From: Rhodoblastus sp963727035
GTDB lineage: Bacteria; Pseudomonadota; Alphaproteobacteria; Rhizobiales; Beijerinckiaceae
DNA length: 64,000 bases
Direction of reading: 5' to 3'
Assembly (NCBI GenBank): GCA_963727035.1
Contig: CAVSEY010000030.1
Coordinates: 60,497 to 124,496 of the forward strand
Positions 18,336-26,669 of the stretch are shown here, in pieces (within the stretch, counting starts at the first letter, position 1; every line of letters starts with the position of its first letter). The translations under genes and the position numbers were made by a program. Under the pieces are notes generated by a model. The model made no database searches and was not told where the DNA came from. It was given only the letters and a program-made list of their open reading frames with translations.

Positions 18336-18968
18336 TCACGCTTTCCGGCTGTTTTTGCGCTCCAGCAAAAAAACCGCCTGTTCGCCGAACAGGTTCCACG
18401 CCCACCATGGCGCGTTGACCCGGATCTGCGCGCCGGCGCTGTTCATCGCCACGGCGCGGACGATGCGCGCGTCCGCCAGTTCGACCAGCTGGACGAAATC
18501 GCGAATGGTGCAGAAGTGGATATTCGGCGTCTCGTACCAGGGGTAGGACAGGTTTTCGGTGATCGGCATGCGGCCCCGCACGCCCAATTGCCAGCGGACG
18601 CGCCAATGGCCGAAATTGGGGAAGGAGACGATGGCGCGCTTGCCGATGCGCATCATCTGCTCCAGCACCTTGCGCGGGTTGCGGGTGGCCTGGAGCGTCT
18701 GCGACAGGATGACGTAATCGAATCCGTTGTCGGGATAATCGGCCAGATCGACGTCGGCGTCGCCCTGGATGACCGAAAGGCCCTTGGCGACGCAATCGTT
18801 GACGCCTTTCTGGGAAATCTCGACGCCGCGCGCGTCCACATTCCTGGTCTCGGACAGAATCCGCAGCAATGCGCCGTCGCCGCAGCCGACGTCGAGCACC
18901 CGGGCGCCATTCTCGACCATGCCGGCCACGAGCAGGAGATCGATGCGGGTCGTCTCGGTCCGGGTCAC
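18336..18968 (-). CDS. metW: methionine biosynthesis protein MetW
   Basis: The 210-residue protein belongs to the methyltransferase-like MetW family, with the SAM-binding fold VLDVGCGDGALLRILSE and the family segments FDYVILSQTLQATRNPRKVLEQMMRIG and FPNFGHWRVRWQLGVRGRMP. It works with MetX in homoserine acylation for methionine synthesis; its exact chemistry is less well defined. Its ATG overlaps the metX stop by four bases, so the pair is translated together. It is convergent with xerD. Confidence 0.95.
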   Translation of the reverse strand: MTRTETTRIDLLLVAGMVENGARVLDVGCGDGALLRILSETRNVDARGVEISQKGVNDCVAKGLSVIQGDADVDLADYPDNGFDYVILSQTLQATRNPRKVLEQMMRIGKRAIVSFPNFGHWRVRWQLGVRGRMPITENLSYPWYETPNIHFCTIRDFVQLVELADARIVRAVAMNSAGAQIRVNAPWWAWNLFGEQAVFLLERKNSRKA

Positions 18969-20158
18969 GGGCTGTCGCCCTCCGATGCGGCAAGGCCGCG
19001 CGCTTTCGCCGCGCCGCGCAGGAAGCCGCGCGTGGTGGCGAGGAAATCGGGCTCTTCCAGCAGGAAGGCGTCATGGCCCTTGTCGGTCTCGATCTCGACG
19101 AAGGAGACCGGCGCGCCGCCGGCGTTGAGGGCGTGGACGATGGCCCGCGATTCGGCGGTGGTGTAGAGCCAGTCCGAGGTGAAGGAGACGACGCAGAATC
19201 GGGTCCGCGAGTCCCGGAAGGCGCGGGCGAGCGAGCCGCCGTAGTCCTGCGCCAGGTCGAAATAATCGCAGGCGCGGGTGACATAGAGATAGGAATTGGC
19301 GTCGAAACGGTCGACGAAGGTCGAGCCCTGATGGCGCAGATAATTTTCGACCTGGAAGTCGGCGTCGAAGGAAAAGGTCGGCTCGGCGCGGTCCTGCAAT
19401 TTGCGGCCGAATTTGCGTTGCAGGGCCTCGTCGGAAAGATAGGTGATATGGGCCGCCATGCGGGCCACCGCGAGGCCCTTGACCGGGCGCACGCCCTCGT
19501 CGCGGTAACGGCCGCCGCGCCAGTCCGGGTCGGCCATGATCGCCTGGCGCCCGACCTCATGGAAGGCGATGTTCTGCGAGGAATGCCGCGCGGCGGTGGC
19601 GATCGGCATGGCCGAAAACACCCGCTCGGGATAAAGGGCGGCCCATTGCAGCACCTGCATGCCGCCCATCGAGCCGCCGGCCACGCAGAAAAGCGTGTCG
19701 ATGCCGAGACGGTCGATCAGCATGGCCTGGGCGCGGACCATGTCGGCGATGGTGACCATGGGGAGGGCGAGGCCATAGGCGCGGCCGGTCGCCGGATTGA
19801 CCGAGGCCGGTCCGGTGGTGCCCATGCAGCCGCCGAGCACATTGGAGCAGATGATGAAATATTTGTCGGTGTCGAAGGGCTTTCCGGGCCCGACCAGCGC
19901 CGACCACCAGCCGGGCTTGCCGGTCAATGGGTGGCGGTTGGCGACATGCTGGTCGCCGGTCAGCGCATGGCAGAGGAGGATGGCGTTGGATTTGTCGGCG
20001 TTCAGTTCGCCATAGGTCTGGTAGGCGATGGAGAAGGGCTTGAGCGACACGCCGACGGTCATGGCGAGCGCCTGGGCTCCGTCGAACACGGCGATCTGGC
20101 TATGGGGCTGCGCGGCTTCGGCCAGACTGGGATGGGGCTCGGGAGACGTGTCGTTCAC
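18965..20158 (-). CDS. metX: homoserine O-acetyltransferase/acyltransferase MetX
   Basis: An alpha/beta-hydrolase-fold enzyme of about 397 residues that acylates homoserine in methionine synthesis. The nucleophile motif is GGSMGGMQVLQWA. The acid residue lies in FTSDWLYTT and the catalytic histidine in DKGHDAFLLE. The frame continues to a TTG at 20218, but the GTG at 20158 is downstream of a good promoter at 20223-20194, so I chose GTG (VNDTSPEPHPSLAE). The acyl donor, acetyl or succinyl, cannot be settled from sequence alone. Confidence 0.93.
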   Translation of the reverse strand: MNDTSPEPHPSLAEAAQPHSQIAVFDGAQALAMTVGVSLKPFSIAYQTYGELNADKSNAILLCHALTGDQHVANRHPLTGKPGWWSALVGPGKPFDTDKYFIICSNVLGGCMGTTGPASVNPATGRAYGLALPMVTIADMVRAQAMLIDRLGIDTLFCVAGGSMGGMQVLQWAALYPERVFSAMPIATAARHSSQNIAFHEVGRQAIMADPDWRGGRYRDEGVRPVKGLAVARMAAHITYLSDEALQRKFGRKLQDRAEPTFSFDADFQVENYLRHQGSTFVDRFDANSYLYVTRACDYFDLAQDYGGSLARAFRDSRTRFCVVSFTSDWLYTTAESRAIVHALNAGGAPVSFVEIETDKGHDAFLLEEPDFLATTRGFLRGAAKARGLAASEGDSP

Positions 20159-20193
20159 GGGCGCTTGTTCGATTTTCCGAACGGATCGTTTGT

Positions 20194-20223
20194 TATATAG
20201 GAGCGTCTTTCCGGCCAAGTCAA
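20194..20223 (-). promoter_or_regulatory. predicted sigma-70 promoter of metXW
   Basis: On the minus strand TTGACT (20223-20218) and TATATA (20199-20194) stand 18 bases apart. The predicted start is near 20187, leaving a leader of about 30 bases before the metX GTG, too short for a SAM-II riboswitch. Confidence 0.55.
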
Positions 20224-20241
20224 GGAAAGGCGGCGCGGCGT

Positions 20242-20269
20242 TTGCTTGCGCGCGCGCGCCGTTTATAGA
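20242..20269 (+). promoter_or_regulatory. predicted promoter of the chorismate mutase gene
   Basis: TTGCTT (20242-20247) and TATAGA (20264-20269) are 16 bases apart, about 35 bases ahead of the start codon. They are divergent from the metX promoter. Confidence 0.4.
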
Positions 20270-20304
20270 AGAGGCCAGCCCACCGGCGCCGCTTCGCCCT
20301 TGAG

Positions 20305-21156
20305 ATGATGATCGAGCCCATGACCAAACCCTCCGCTCTGGAATCCCTGGCCGAACTGCGCGCGGAAATCGATCGGATCGACGGCGAAATGCACGATCTT
20401 CTGATCGAGAGAGGGGGGATCATCGACCGGTTGATCGCGGTCAAGGCGCGCCAGGGCGGCGGCTCCGCGTTCCGGCCGGGCCGCGAGGCGGACATGATGC
20501 GGGTCATCGCGGCGCGCCATCGCGGCCGCCTGCCGCTCGACACGGTCGAGAGCATCTGGCGGGTGATCATTTCGACCTTCACGTTCGTCCAGTCGCCCTA
20601 TGCCGTTCACGCCGACATGTCGGGCGGCGACGCGGCGATGCGCGATTCGGCGCGGTTCCATTTCGGCTTCACCGTGCCGCTGGTCAGCCATGCGAGCCCG
20701 CAGGAGACGGTCGCGGCGGTCGCGGCCTCCGGGCAGGCGGACGGCGGCGGCGATCTCGGCATGTTGCGCGCCAGTTGGCGCAGGGGCGAGGCGCGATGGT
20801 GGGAAAGCCTCGCCGGCGAGGGCGCGCCCAAGATCATCGCCCGCCTTCCTTTCGTCGAACGGCCGGACCATCCCGCCGGGATGCCGGTCTTCATCATTTC
20901 CAACCCGCTGGCCGAGGCGGCGGCGCGCGATGTCGCGCTGTTTTCCGCGCAGTGGAGCGGCGAAGGGCCGGACGATCCGGCTTTGCAAGCCCTGGGGTGC
21001 GAATGTCTCGGGCGCGACGCGGCGTCAGGGCGCGTTTCCCTGCTGGCTTCGGCGCCGGGAGACTGGGATGAGGCGCGGTTCCGCGCCGCCTTCGCGCAGG
21101 CGCCCCACAATGTGGCCTGGTTGGGCAGCCACGCGGAACGTTTCTCCTTGGCCTGA
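20305..21156 (+). CDS. chorismate mutase (AroQ-type N-terminal domain)
   Basis: The 283-residue protein has an N-terminal AroQ-class chorismate mutase helix bundle (ALESLAELRAEIDRIDGEMHDLLIERGGIIDRLIAVK, then FRPGREADMMRVIAARHRGRLPLDTVESIWRVI), which converts chorismate to prephenate for phenylalanine and tyrosine. The remaining 180 residues are a less conserved domain seen in alphaproteobacterial relatives; it lacks the usual prephenate dehydratase motifs I would look for. The start may be 20305 or ATG 20320 (MTKPSALES). It is divergent from metX. Confidence 0.87.
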   Translation: MMIEPMTKPSALESLAELRAEIDRIDGEMHDLLIERGGIIDRLIAVKARQGGGSAFRPGREADMMRVIAARHRGRLPLDTVESIWRVIISTFTFVQSPYAVHADMSGGDAAMRDSARFHFGFTVPLVSHASPQETVAAVAASGQADGGGDLGMLRASWRRGEARWWESLAGEGAPKIIARLPFVERPDHPAGMPVFIISNPLAEAAARDVALFSAQWSGEGPDDPALQALGCECLGRDAASGRVSLLASAPGDWDEARFRAAFAQAPHNVAWLGSHAERFSLA

Positions 21157-21184
21157 GGCCATGGCGTTTCCGCGGATTGCTGGA

Positions 21185-22198
21185 TCAGTAAAGCGGCTGA
21201 AGTTTTTGCCGCAGGCGGAACGGGCCGATGAAGACCTCGCCATTGGCGAGAGTCAGGGGCAGGCGAAGCGCATTCGCCTCGCCCTTGGCGCCCGCGCCCT
21301 GTCCAAGCAGGGCGCCGAGCAGGTTTTGCGTCTGAACGGAGGAGGACGGGACGCCGAAGCGCACGAGCAGCGCGCCGGCGCCCTGCGCGGCGAGGTTCAG
21401 GCGCCCGGAAGCGCGATGGGCGTCATCGATCGACAGAGCGCCGTCGAGCCGCAATGACACGTCGCCGGCCTGCCATTCCATCTTCTGGATGGTGAGGGAG
21501 CCGGGCTTCCTGCGCCAGTCGTCGAGCGCGGCGCGCCAGTCCTCGCCGAGGCGCGGCGCCGGCGCAATGTCCCCGGAGGCCGCGAAGCGGCCGGCGCCCG
21601 TGCTGTTCAACAGGGCTTGCAGGGCCGGCGCGGTGACCCCGTCGCCGGACAGGTCATAATGCAGGGACGCAGGGGCGTTCGGATCGCCCAAAGGGCTGGC
21701 GGAAGCCGTCAGCGTCTGGATATTCACCGCGACGCCGGCCGCGGGCGATTCGGGCCGCCAATCGAAGGCGGTCGCATCGAGCCGCACCTGCTGCAAGCCG
21801 GAAAACCCCCAGACGGCGTCGAGCGTCATGCCGTCGTGACGGATCTTGGCGAAAGGCGAACCGTCCGCCTTGCGGATCACGATCGGGCTCGAAAGCGTGA
21901 GGACGAGATGGTTGGGCGAGAACAGGCTGGCGACGCCCTGCGCGTCCTCGATCCCCACATAGAACAGGGCGCCGCCGACACGCAGGGGCGCGGTCAGTTC
22001 GTGGCAGCCCAGCTTGAGGCGAAACGGGAAGCCGGTGGTGTCGCTGCTGTCGCAGAGGTCGGCAAGCGGCTTTCCGCCGACCAGGGGCTGGTTCACGTAA
22101 TAGCCAAGGCGGTTGGCGGCGTAGAACCAGAATTCGCCGACGCCCAGGCAGAGCAGGACGATCAAAATGACGACGACGGAGCGGCGCGTGAGGGCCAT
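21185..22198 (-). CDS. DUF2125 family protein
   Basis: The 337-residue protein has an N-terminal signal or anchor (VVVILIVLLCLGVGEFWFY) followed by a large beta-rich extracytoplasmic part: AANRLGYYVNQPLVGGKPL, SSDTTGFPFRLKLGCHEL, LTLSSPIVIRKADGSPF. This pattern matches the alphaproteobacterial DUF2125 family, of unknown function, probably periplasmic or outer-membrane associated. It converges on the chorismate mutase gene, 28 bases away. Confidence 0.82.
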   Translation of the reverse strand: MALTRRSVVVILIVLLCLGVGEFWFYAANRLGYYVNQPLVGGKPLADLCDSSDTTGFPFRLKLGCHELTAPLRVGGALFYVGIEDAQGVASLFSPNHLVLTLSSPIVIRKADGSPFAKIRHDGMTLDAVWGFSGLQQVRLDATAFDWRPESPAAGVAVNIQTLTASASPLGDPNAPASLHYDLSGDGVTAPALQALLNSTGAGRFAASGDIAPAPRLGEDWRAALDDWRRKPGSLTIQKMEWQAGDVSLRLDGALSIDDAHRASGRLNLAAQGAGALLVRFGVPSSSVQTQNLLGALLGQGAGAKGEANALRLPLTLANGEVFIGPFRLRQKLQPLY

Positions 22199-22269
22199 GC
22201 GAAAATTCCCGATTTCGCGCCGAAAAAGGGCCGGCGAATCGGCGGCATCCTAAAGCAAAAGTCGGCATG

Positions 22270-22302
22270 TACGAATTCCGCACGAATTGTTGCGGAATTC
22301 GT
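22270..22302. repeat. short palindromic repeat, copy B
   Basis: The arm acgaattccgca (22271-22282) pairs perfectly with tgcggaattcgt (22291-22302) around an eight-base loop. It is related in order and sequence to copy A at 4935-4964. No T run follows. The rest of the 219-base gap between 22199 and 22417 shows no gene. Confidence 0.65.
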
Positions 22303-22417
22303 CGTCCATTGGGGCGAAGATCCGCCCGCGATCTCAGGATTTTCGCGCCGTGACGTTTCCGCGGATGGCGTGGCGATTTTGTGGAAACGCCTCAGACCGG
22401 GCGGCCCGCGAAAAAAG

Positions 22418-22804
22418 TCATGCGGCGAGCCGCCGCGCGGGCTCCATGTCGCGCAGGACGCTCGCGCGGGCCTCTGGCGTTTCCGCCAGCAGATGGACGT
22501 GCCATTCGCAGGCGCCGCAGGCCCGCGCCCGCGCCGTCCAGAAGGCGAAATCGTCATCATCCGGGTTGGCTGCGAAAACGAAGGCGATCCGGCTTTCAGC
22601 GGCGTCGCGCCGAACGGCGGCGACCACGGCGCGGCTCCGGTCGAAAACCGGCGGCGCGCCGACGGCATAGACCGAGCAGATATAGCGCCGTCCCGAGGCC
22701 CCGAGCCAGTTATGGAACAATTTTTCCAGTCCGGTGCGCGACAGGCTGGCCAGAGGGCGGTTGTCGCGGCGGTTGGCGGCAAGCGGAAAGGAAAAATGGC
22801 CCAT
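22418..22804 (-). CDS. hypothetical protein, 128 residues
   Basis: It starts MGHFSFPLAANRRDNRPLASL and contains GASGRRYICSVYAVGAPPVF, RIAFVFAANPDDDDFAFW and CGACEWHVHLLAETPEARAS. GAGG lies eight bases ahead of the ATG, a good ribosome site. There is no signal peptide and no membrane segment. I do not recognise the family. It is preceded by a LexA-like half-site pair at 22834-22848, so it could be stress-induced. Confidence 0.7.
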   Translation of the reverse strand: MGHFSFPLAANRRDNRPLASLSRTGLEKLFHNWLGASGRRYICSVYAVGAPPVFDRSRAVVAAVRRDAAESRIAFVFAANPDDDDFAFWTARARACGACEWHVHLLAETPEARASVLRDMEPARRLAA

Positions 22805-22833
22805 GATCCGACCTCAGTTCCGGAACGTCATGC

Positions 22834-22848
22834 AAACAAAATAAGAAC
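22834..22848 (-). promoter_or_regulatory. possible LexA (SOS) operator
   Basis: On the plus strand AAAC, seven bases, GAAC. The alphaproteobacterial LexA box is known as GAAC-N7-GAAC, so this is one mismatch away. It lies 30 bases upstream of the start of the 128-residue hypothetical gene. Confidence 0.35.
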
Positions 22849-22863
22849 AAATGAAGATCGATG

Positions 22864-23640
22864 TCAAGAGGTCGCCGGCGCGGCCTGTTCCTTTTTGGCG
22901 AGATTGGCCGCAAGGCCGGGGTCGGCGGCCAAGGCTTCGGCGATCAGCCGGTCGGAGGCGGTCTCGATGCGCTCCTGAAGGATGCGCGCGAATTCCGCCA
23001 TCGGCAGGTCGGCCGGGATCACGGGCAGGAACTCGATCACCGTGGTTCCCGGACGGCGCAGCAAAGTGCGGCGCGGCCAGAACAGGCCGGAATTGAGCGC
23101 CACCGGCACGCAGGGCGCATGGGCGGCGGCGTAGAGATGGTTGACGCCGTTCTTGTAGCGCGGCGGCGCGCCCGCCGGGCGGCGCGTGCCTTCGGGAAAG
23201 ATGAAAATGGCGCGGCCTTCCGCGATCGCCTGCCCCGCGAGCGTGATGAGACGGCTCAAGGCGGTCGTACGATTGGCGCGGTTGATGGCGATCTGATCGC
23301 TGAACACAAGATATTGCCCGAAAAGCGGGATGAAGGTCAGTTCGCGCTTGAGAATATAGGTGAAATCCTTGACCTGGGTGACGAGCGCGAGCGTCTCCAG
23401 GACCGACTGGTGCTTGGAGGCGATGATGCAGCCCTGCTGCTGGATATTTTCGACGCCGCGAAACACGACCTTCACGCCGCAGATCAGTTCGAGCAGCCAC
23501 AGGCTGGCGCGGGCCCAGGCGCGCGCCAGCTCCAAAATCGCCTTGCGGCCGAACCACATGGTCGGCAGGCCGCCGATCGCGAAAACCGCCGTGCACAGAT
23601 AGAAGGCGATGTTGAAGAGCAGGGAGCGCAGGAAAATCAT
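22864..23640 (-). CDS. plsC: 1-acyl-sn-glycerol-3-phosphate acyltransferase
   Basis: A 258-residue membrane enzyme that acylates lysophosphatidate to phosphatidate in phospholipid synthesis. The N-terminus has a membrane segment (LLFNIAFYLCTAVFAIGGL). The first acyltransferase block is SKHQSVLETLALV, where the usual HX4D is HX4E, and the second block is FPEGTRRPAG. AAGGAGCGCC precedes the ATG at 23640. It follows ftsX by 52 bases on the same strand. Confidence 0.92.
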   Translation of the reverse strand: MIFLRSLLFNIAFYLCTAVFAIGGLPTMWFGRKAILELARAWARASLWLLELICGVKVVFRGVENIQQQGCIIASKHQSVLETLALVTQVKDFTYILKRELTFIPLFGQYLVFSDQIAINRANRTTALSRLITLAGQAIAEGRAIFIFPEGTRRPAGAPPRYKNGVNHLYAAAHAPCVPVALNSGLFWPRRTLLRRPGTTVIEFLPVIPADLPMAEFARILQERIETASDRLIAEALAADPGLAANLAKKEQAAPATS

Positions 23641-23692
23641 GGCGCTCCTTGTGCCGGAGGCGCGGCAAAAAGAAAAGCCCTTCGCAAAGGGG

Positions 23693-24667
23693 TCAATTCG
23701 GCGCCACGAAAAAAGAGCGCAAAGCGCGGAAGACGATGGCGCGCGACATCAGGCCGGCGATCAGCGCCGCCCCCAGCGAGATCGCCACAATGACGCCGAG
23801 CCCGGTCCAGCCGAGCGAGAAGGAGCCGAACAAGGCTTCCGCCTGTTCGCCGCCGGCGCTCGCCATCCAATGCCGCGACAGCAAGCCGAGCAGCAGGAAG
23901 ATCGCGATCGCCGCCCCGCCGCCGGCCGCCCCGCCGCGCAGGCCAAGCCGCAGGAAATGGAACTGGAACTGCCGGGCGATGAAGCCGTCGGCGGCGCCGA
24001 CGAAATGAAGAGCCTCGATGATCTCGCGATTGCCCGCCATCGCCCCGCGCGTGGCGAAGCCGACGGCAAGCGCCATGGCGGTCAACACCAGAAAGGTGAT
24101 CGCCGCGGCCCCGCCGACCACGACTTGCGCCATTGTCCCCAGCCGCTCCATCCAGGCGCCGTGATCGTCGAGGATCGCATTGGGCAGGGCGGCGTCGAGC
24201 GCGGCGCGCAGTCCCGCGGCGTCGAGCGGCTTGTTCGGGTCGCGCCGGACCACGATCAGGCGCGGGACCGGCAGTTGGCCGAGGTCGAGCCCGGCGCCGA
24301 GCCAGGGCGCGAGCAGATCCTCCGATTCCTTCCGGGTGAAGGGGCGCGCCATGGCGACGCTGGGGAAGGCGGCGGCGATTTTCGTCGCCTTCGCCACGTC
24401 GGTTTCGATGTCGCGGTTGGGGCGCGGCAGAAGCTGGATCGTCATTTCCAGCCCGACGGCGCCGCGCCATTCGTGCGAGGCGTCGGCGAGCACGATGGCG
24501 AAGCCGGCGGTCAGGGCGGCAAGGAAGGTCATGATGGCGATGACGATCGCCAGCGTCTTTCCGGCCACGGTTTCGGCGGGCACCAGCGGGGTCTGGCTCC
24601 AGGCGTCGCTGAGGTCGACCGTTTCGATCGGCGCGCGTGTCTGTGCTGGATCGGAGGAGAAGGTCAT
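23693..24667 (-). CDS. ftsX: cell division protein FtsX
   Basis: The 324-residue membrane partner of FtsE. An N-terminal membrane segment (TLAIVIAIMTFLAALTAGFAIVL) is followed by a periplasmic domain (residues about 60-185) and three further membrane segments, the standard FtsX topology. FtsEX is an ABC-like complex at the division ring that controls cell-wall hydrolases. The start lies seven bases after the ftsE stop. M23 peptidases are typical targets; one is encoded at 46.1 kb, though a link is not shown. Confidence 0.9.
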   Translation of the reverse strand: MTFSSDPAQTRAPIETVDLSDAWSQTPLVPAETVAGKTLAIVIAIMTFLAALTAGFAIVLADASHEWRGAVGLEMTIQLLPRPNRDIETDVAKATKIAAAFPSVAMARPFTRKESEDLLAPWLGAGLDLGQLPVPRLIVVRRDPNKPLDAAGLRAALDAALPNAILDDHGAWMERLGTMAQVVVGGAAAITFLVLTAMALAVGFATRGAMAGNREIIEALHFVGAADGFIARQFQFHFLRLGLRGGAAGGGAAIAIFLLLGLLSRHWMASAGGEQAEALFGSFSLGWTGLGVIVAISLGAALIAGLMSRAIVFRALRSFFVAPN

Positions 24668-24674
24668 CCGGCGC

Positions 24675-25361
24675 TCATTCGTAGATATGCAGGCGGCCGT
24701 CGCCGAGCACCAGCCGCCGCGCGCCGTCGAACTGGTCCATCAGCGCAAGGTCGTGGGTGGCGATGACGACCGACGTGCCCGATTTGTGCAGTTCCAGAAA
24801 CAGCCGCATCAGCCGGCGCGCCAGCGAGGGATCGACATTGCCGGTCGGCTCGTCGGCCAGCAGCAGTTGCGGACGCATGATCAAGGCGCGGGCGATCGCC
24901 GCGCGCTGCTTTTCGCCGCCCGAAAGCACCGGTGGAAAGACATGCATCCGGTCGCCGAGGCCGACCCAGCCCAGAAGCTCCATGACTTCGGCGCGATAGC
25001 TCGCCTCCTCGCGCTCCTGCACGCGCAAGGGCAGGGCGACGTTCTGATAGGTGGTCAGATGGTCGAGCAGCCGGAAATCCTGGAAAACCACGCCGACCTT
25101 GCGGCGCAAGGCGGTGATCTCCGCCTTGCCGAGCGCTTGCGAATCCTTGCCGAACAGGGTGATGAGGCCGCGCGTCGGCGGCATGGCGAGCAGGATCAGC
25201 CGCAGCAGGGTGGTCTTGCCGGCGCCCGACGGGCCGGTGAGGAACTGGAACGAGCGCGGCTGGATGTCGAAACTGATGTCGCGAAGGATTTCCGCGCCCA
25301 TGCCATATCGCAAGCCGACATTTTCGAACCGGACCAAAGAACGCTCCCTTTCCGATCCCAC
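24675..25361 (-). CDS. ftsE: cell division ATP-binding protein FtsE
   Basis: The 228-residue ABC ATPase has Walker A GPSGAGKTTLLR, signature LSGGEKQRAAIARAL and Walker B LLLADEPTGNVD. VRFENVGLRYGMGAEILRDIS is a typical FtsE start. It is co-transcribed with ftsX. The start codon ATG 25361 is 73 bases from the divergent gene at 25435. Confidence 0.96.
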   Translation of the reverse strand: MGSERERSLVRFENVGLRYGMGAEILRDISFDIQPRSFQFLTGPSGAGKTTLLRLILLAMPPTRGLITLFGKDSQALGKAEITALRRKVGVVFQDFRLLDHLTTYQNVALPLRVQEREEASYRAEVMELLGWVGLGDRMHVFPPVLSGGEKQRAAIARALIMRPQLLLADEPTGNVDPSLARRLMRLFLELHKSGTSVVIATHDLALMDQFDGARRLVLGDGRLHIYE

Positions 25362-25434
25362 CCTGGATCAGGCGCAAGCGGCGCGCGGAAAGAAGCGAAT
25401 CGCTCGCCCTTAACCCCGCTTTAACTATAGCGGC

Positions 25435-26139
25435 ATGATTTTGAATTGCGATCAACCGCGCCGTCTCGTCCCCAGCCAGGGCGTCCTCATGCCTTCAGCC
25501 TCCTCATTTTTGCCCATCGAGGATCGAACCTTCGATTTTGCGCTTCGCCGGCGCGAGGCCGGGAGCCTTGGCGCAGAGGCCTCGGGCCGCCGCGCCCAAG
25601 CTTTTCCGCGCGCCGCCGCCGCGCAAGCCGCCATCGCGTCGCCAAGCCGTGCGCCAAGCCGCCAGCCACGCCCCCAACCACGCCCCCAGTCAAGACGGGC
25701 GCCATGGCCGCTGGCGTGGATTTTCGCCGGCTTCGGCGCCTGGGCGCTGCTCGTCGGCGCCCGCGCGCAGATCGCGCGCCTGGCGCCCGCGGCGGCGCCG
25801 CTCTATGCCGCGCTCGGCCTCGATGTGAACCTCGCTCGCATGGGCCTGGGCCCTGTGTCCTCGCGGCTTGATTACGAAGACGGCCGTCAGATCCTGATCG
25901 TCGAGGGCGAGATCCGAAATCTCGCCTCTTCGCCGCGCGCCGCGCCGCGCATGAGGCTCTCGGTGCTCGACGCGGGAGGCCGGGAAATCTACCACTGGAT
26001 CGCCGCGCCGCCCAAGGCGCGGCTGGCGGCGGGCGAAGCGGCGGAATTCCGCGCCCGGCTCGCCGCGCCGCCGAAGGAAGGCCAGCAGGTGCGGGTGCGG
26101 TTCGCCGGAGCGGCGGAGTCCCCGGCCGCGCCGTGGTGA
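25435..26139 (+). CDS. DUF3426-like membrane protein lacking the usual zinc ribbon
   Basis: A 234-residue protein with a charged, proline-rich N-terminal half, one membrane segment (PLAWIFAGFGAWALLVGA, residues about 84-102) and a C-terminal beta domain (RQILIVEGEIRNLASSPRAAPRMRLSVLDAGG, ending with RFAGA) of DUF3426 type. In Rhizobiales the gene beside ftsE often encodes a protein with an N-terminal MJ0042 zinc ribbon and this C-terminal domain; here no CxxC pair is present. ATG 25489 is an alternative start. The function is unknown. Confidence 0.7.
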   Translation: MILNCDQPRRLVPSQGVLMPSASSFLPIEDRTFDFALRRREAGSLGAEASGRRAQAFPRAAAAQAAIASPSRAPSRQPRPQPRPQSRRAPWPLAWIFAGFGAWALLVGARAQIARLAPAAAPLYAALGLDVNLARMGLGPVSSRLDYEDGRQILIVEGEIRNLASSPRAAPRMRLSVLDAGGREIYHWIAAPPKARLAAGEAAEFRARLAAPPKEGQQVRVRFAGAAESPAAPW

Positions 26140-26669
26140 GCGGCCAGACGGCGACGGTCCTGTTCGACGAGGCGTCGCTTGCCGCCCGCATCGAGCATAT
26201 GGCGCGGGAAATCGCGGGCGCGGACCCGAAAAACCTGATCGCGATCCCGATCATGACCGGCGCCTTCGTCTTCGCCGCCGACCTGCTTCGCGCCCTTCAT
26301 CGCGCCGGCCTCGCGCCGGAAGTCGATTTTCTTCAGGTCGCAAGCTATGGCGCGGGAACGAAATCCTCGGGCAAGATGGAGTTGATGCGCGAGCTTCGGG
26401 CGCGGGTCGAGGACCGCGACGTCCTGCTGATCGACGATATACTGGAGACCGGGCGGACGCTTGCCTTCGCGCAAAAGCAGCTGATCGAGCGCGGCGCACG
26501 GCGGGTGATGATCGCGGCGCTGCTGGAAAAGCCGCACAGGAAGGAAATCGAGGTTCACGCCGATTTCGTCGGCTTTTCCTGCGCGGACCGCTTCGTCGTC
26601 GGCTATGGCATGGACCATGCCGGCTTTTACCGGCAACTGCCTTTTGTCGGAACGCTCGACGGCGTCTGA
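26136..26669 (+). CDS. hpt: hypoxanthine phosphoribosyltransferase
   Basis: A type I phosphoribosyltransferase of about 177 residues that salvages hypoxanthine (and often guanine) to nucleotides with PRPP. The PRPP loop is LLIDDILETGRTL, and the flexible loop region LQVASYGAGTKSSGKM is typical. I chose GTG 26136, which overlaps the preceding stop as GTGA; GTG 26133 is also possible. It ends exactly where the convergent thpR ends. Confidence 0.93.
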   Translation: MSGQTATVLFDEASLAARIEHMAREIAGADPKNLIAIPIMTGAFVFAADLLRALHRAGLAPEVDFLQVASYGAGTKSSGKMELMRELRARVEDRDVLLIDDILETGRTLAFAQKQLIERGARRVMIAALLEKPHRKEIEVHADFVGFSCADRFVVGYGMDHAGFYRQLPFVGTLDGV

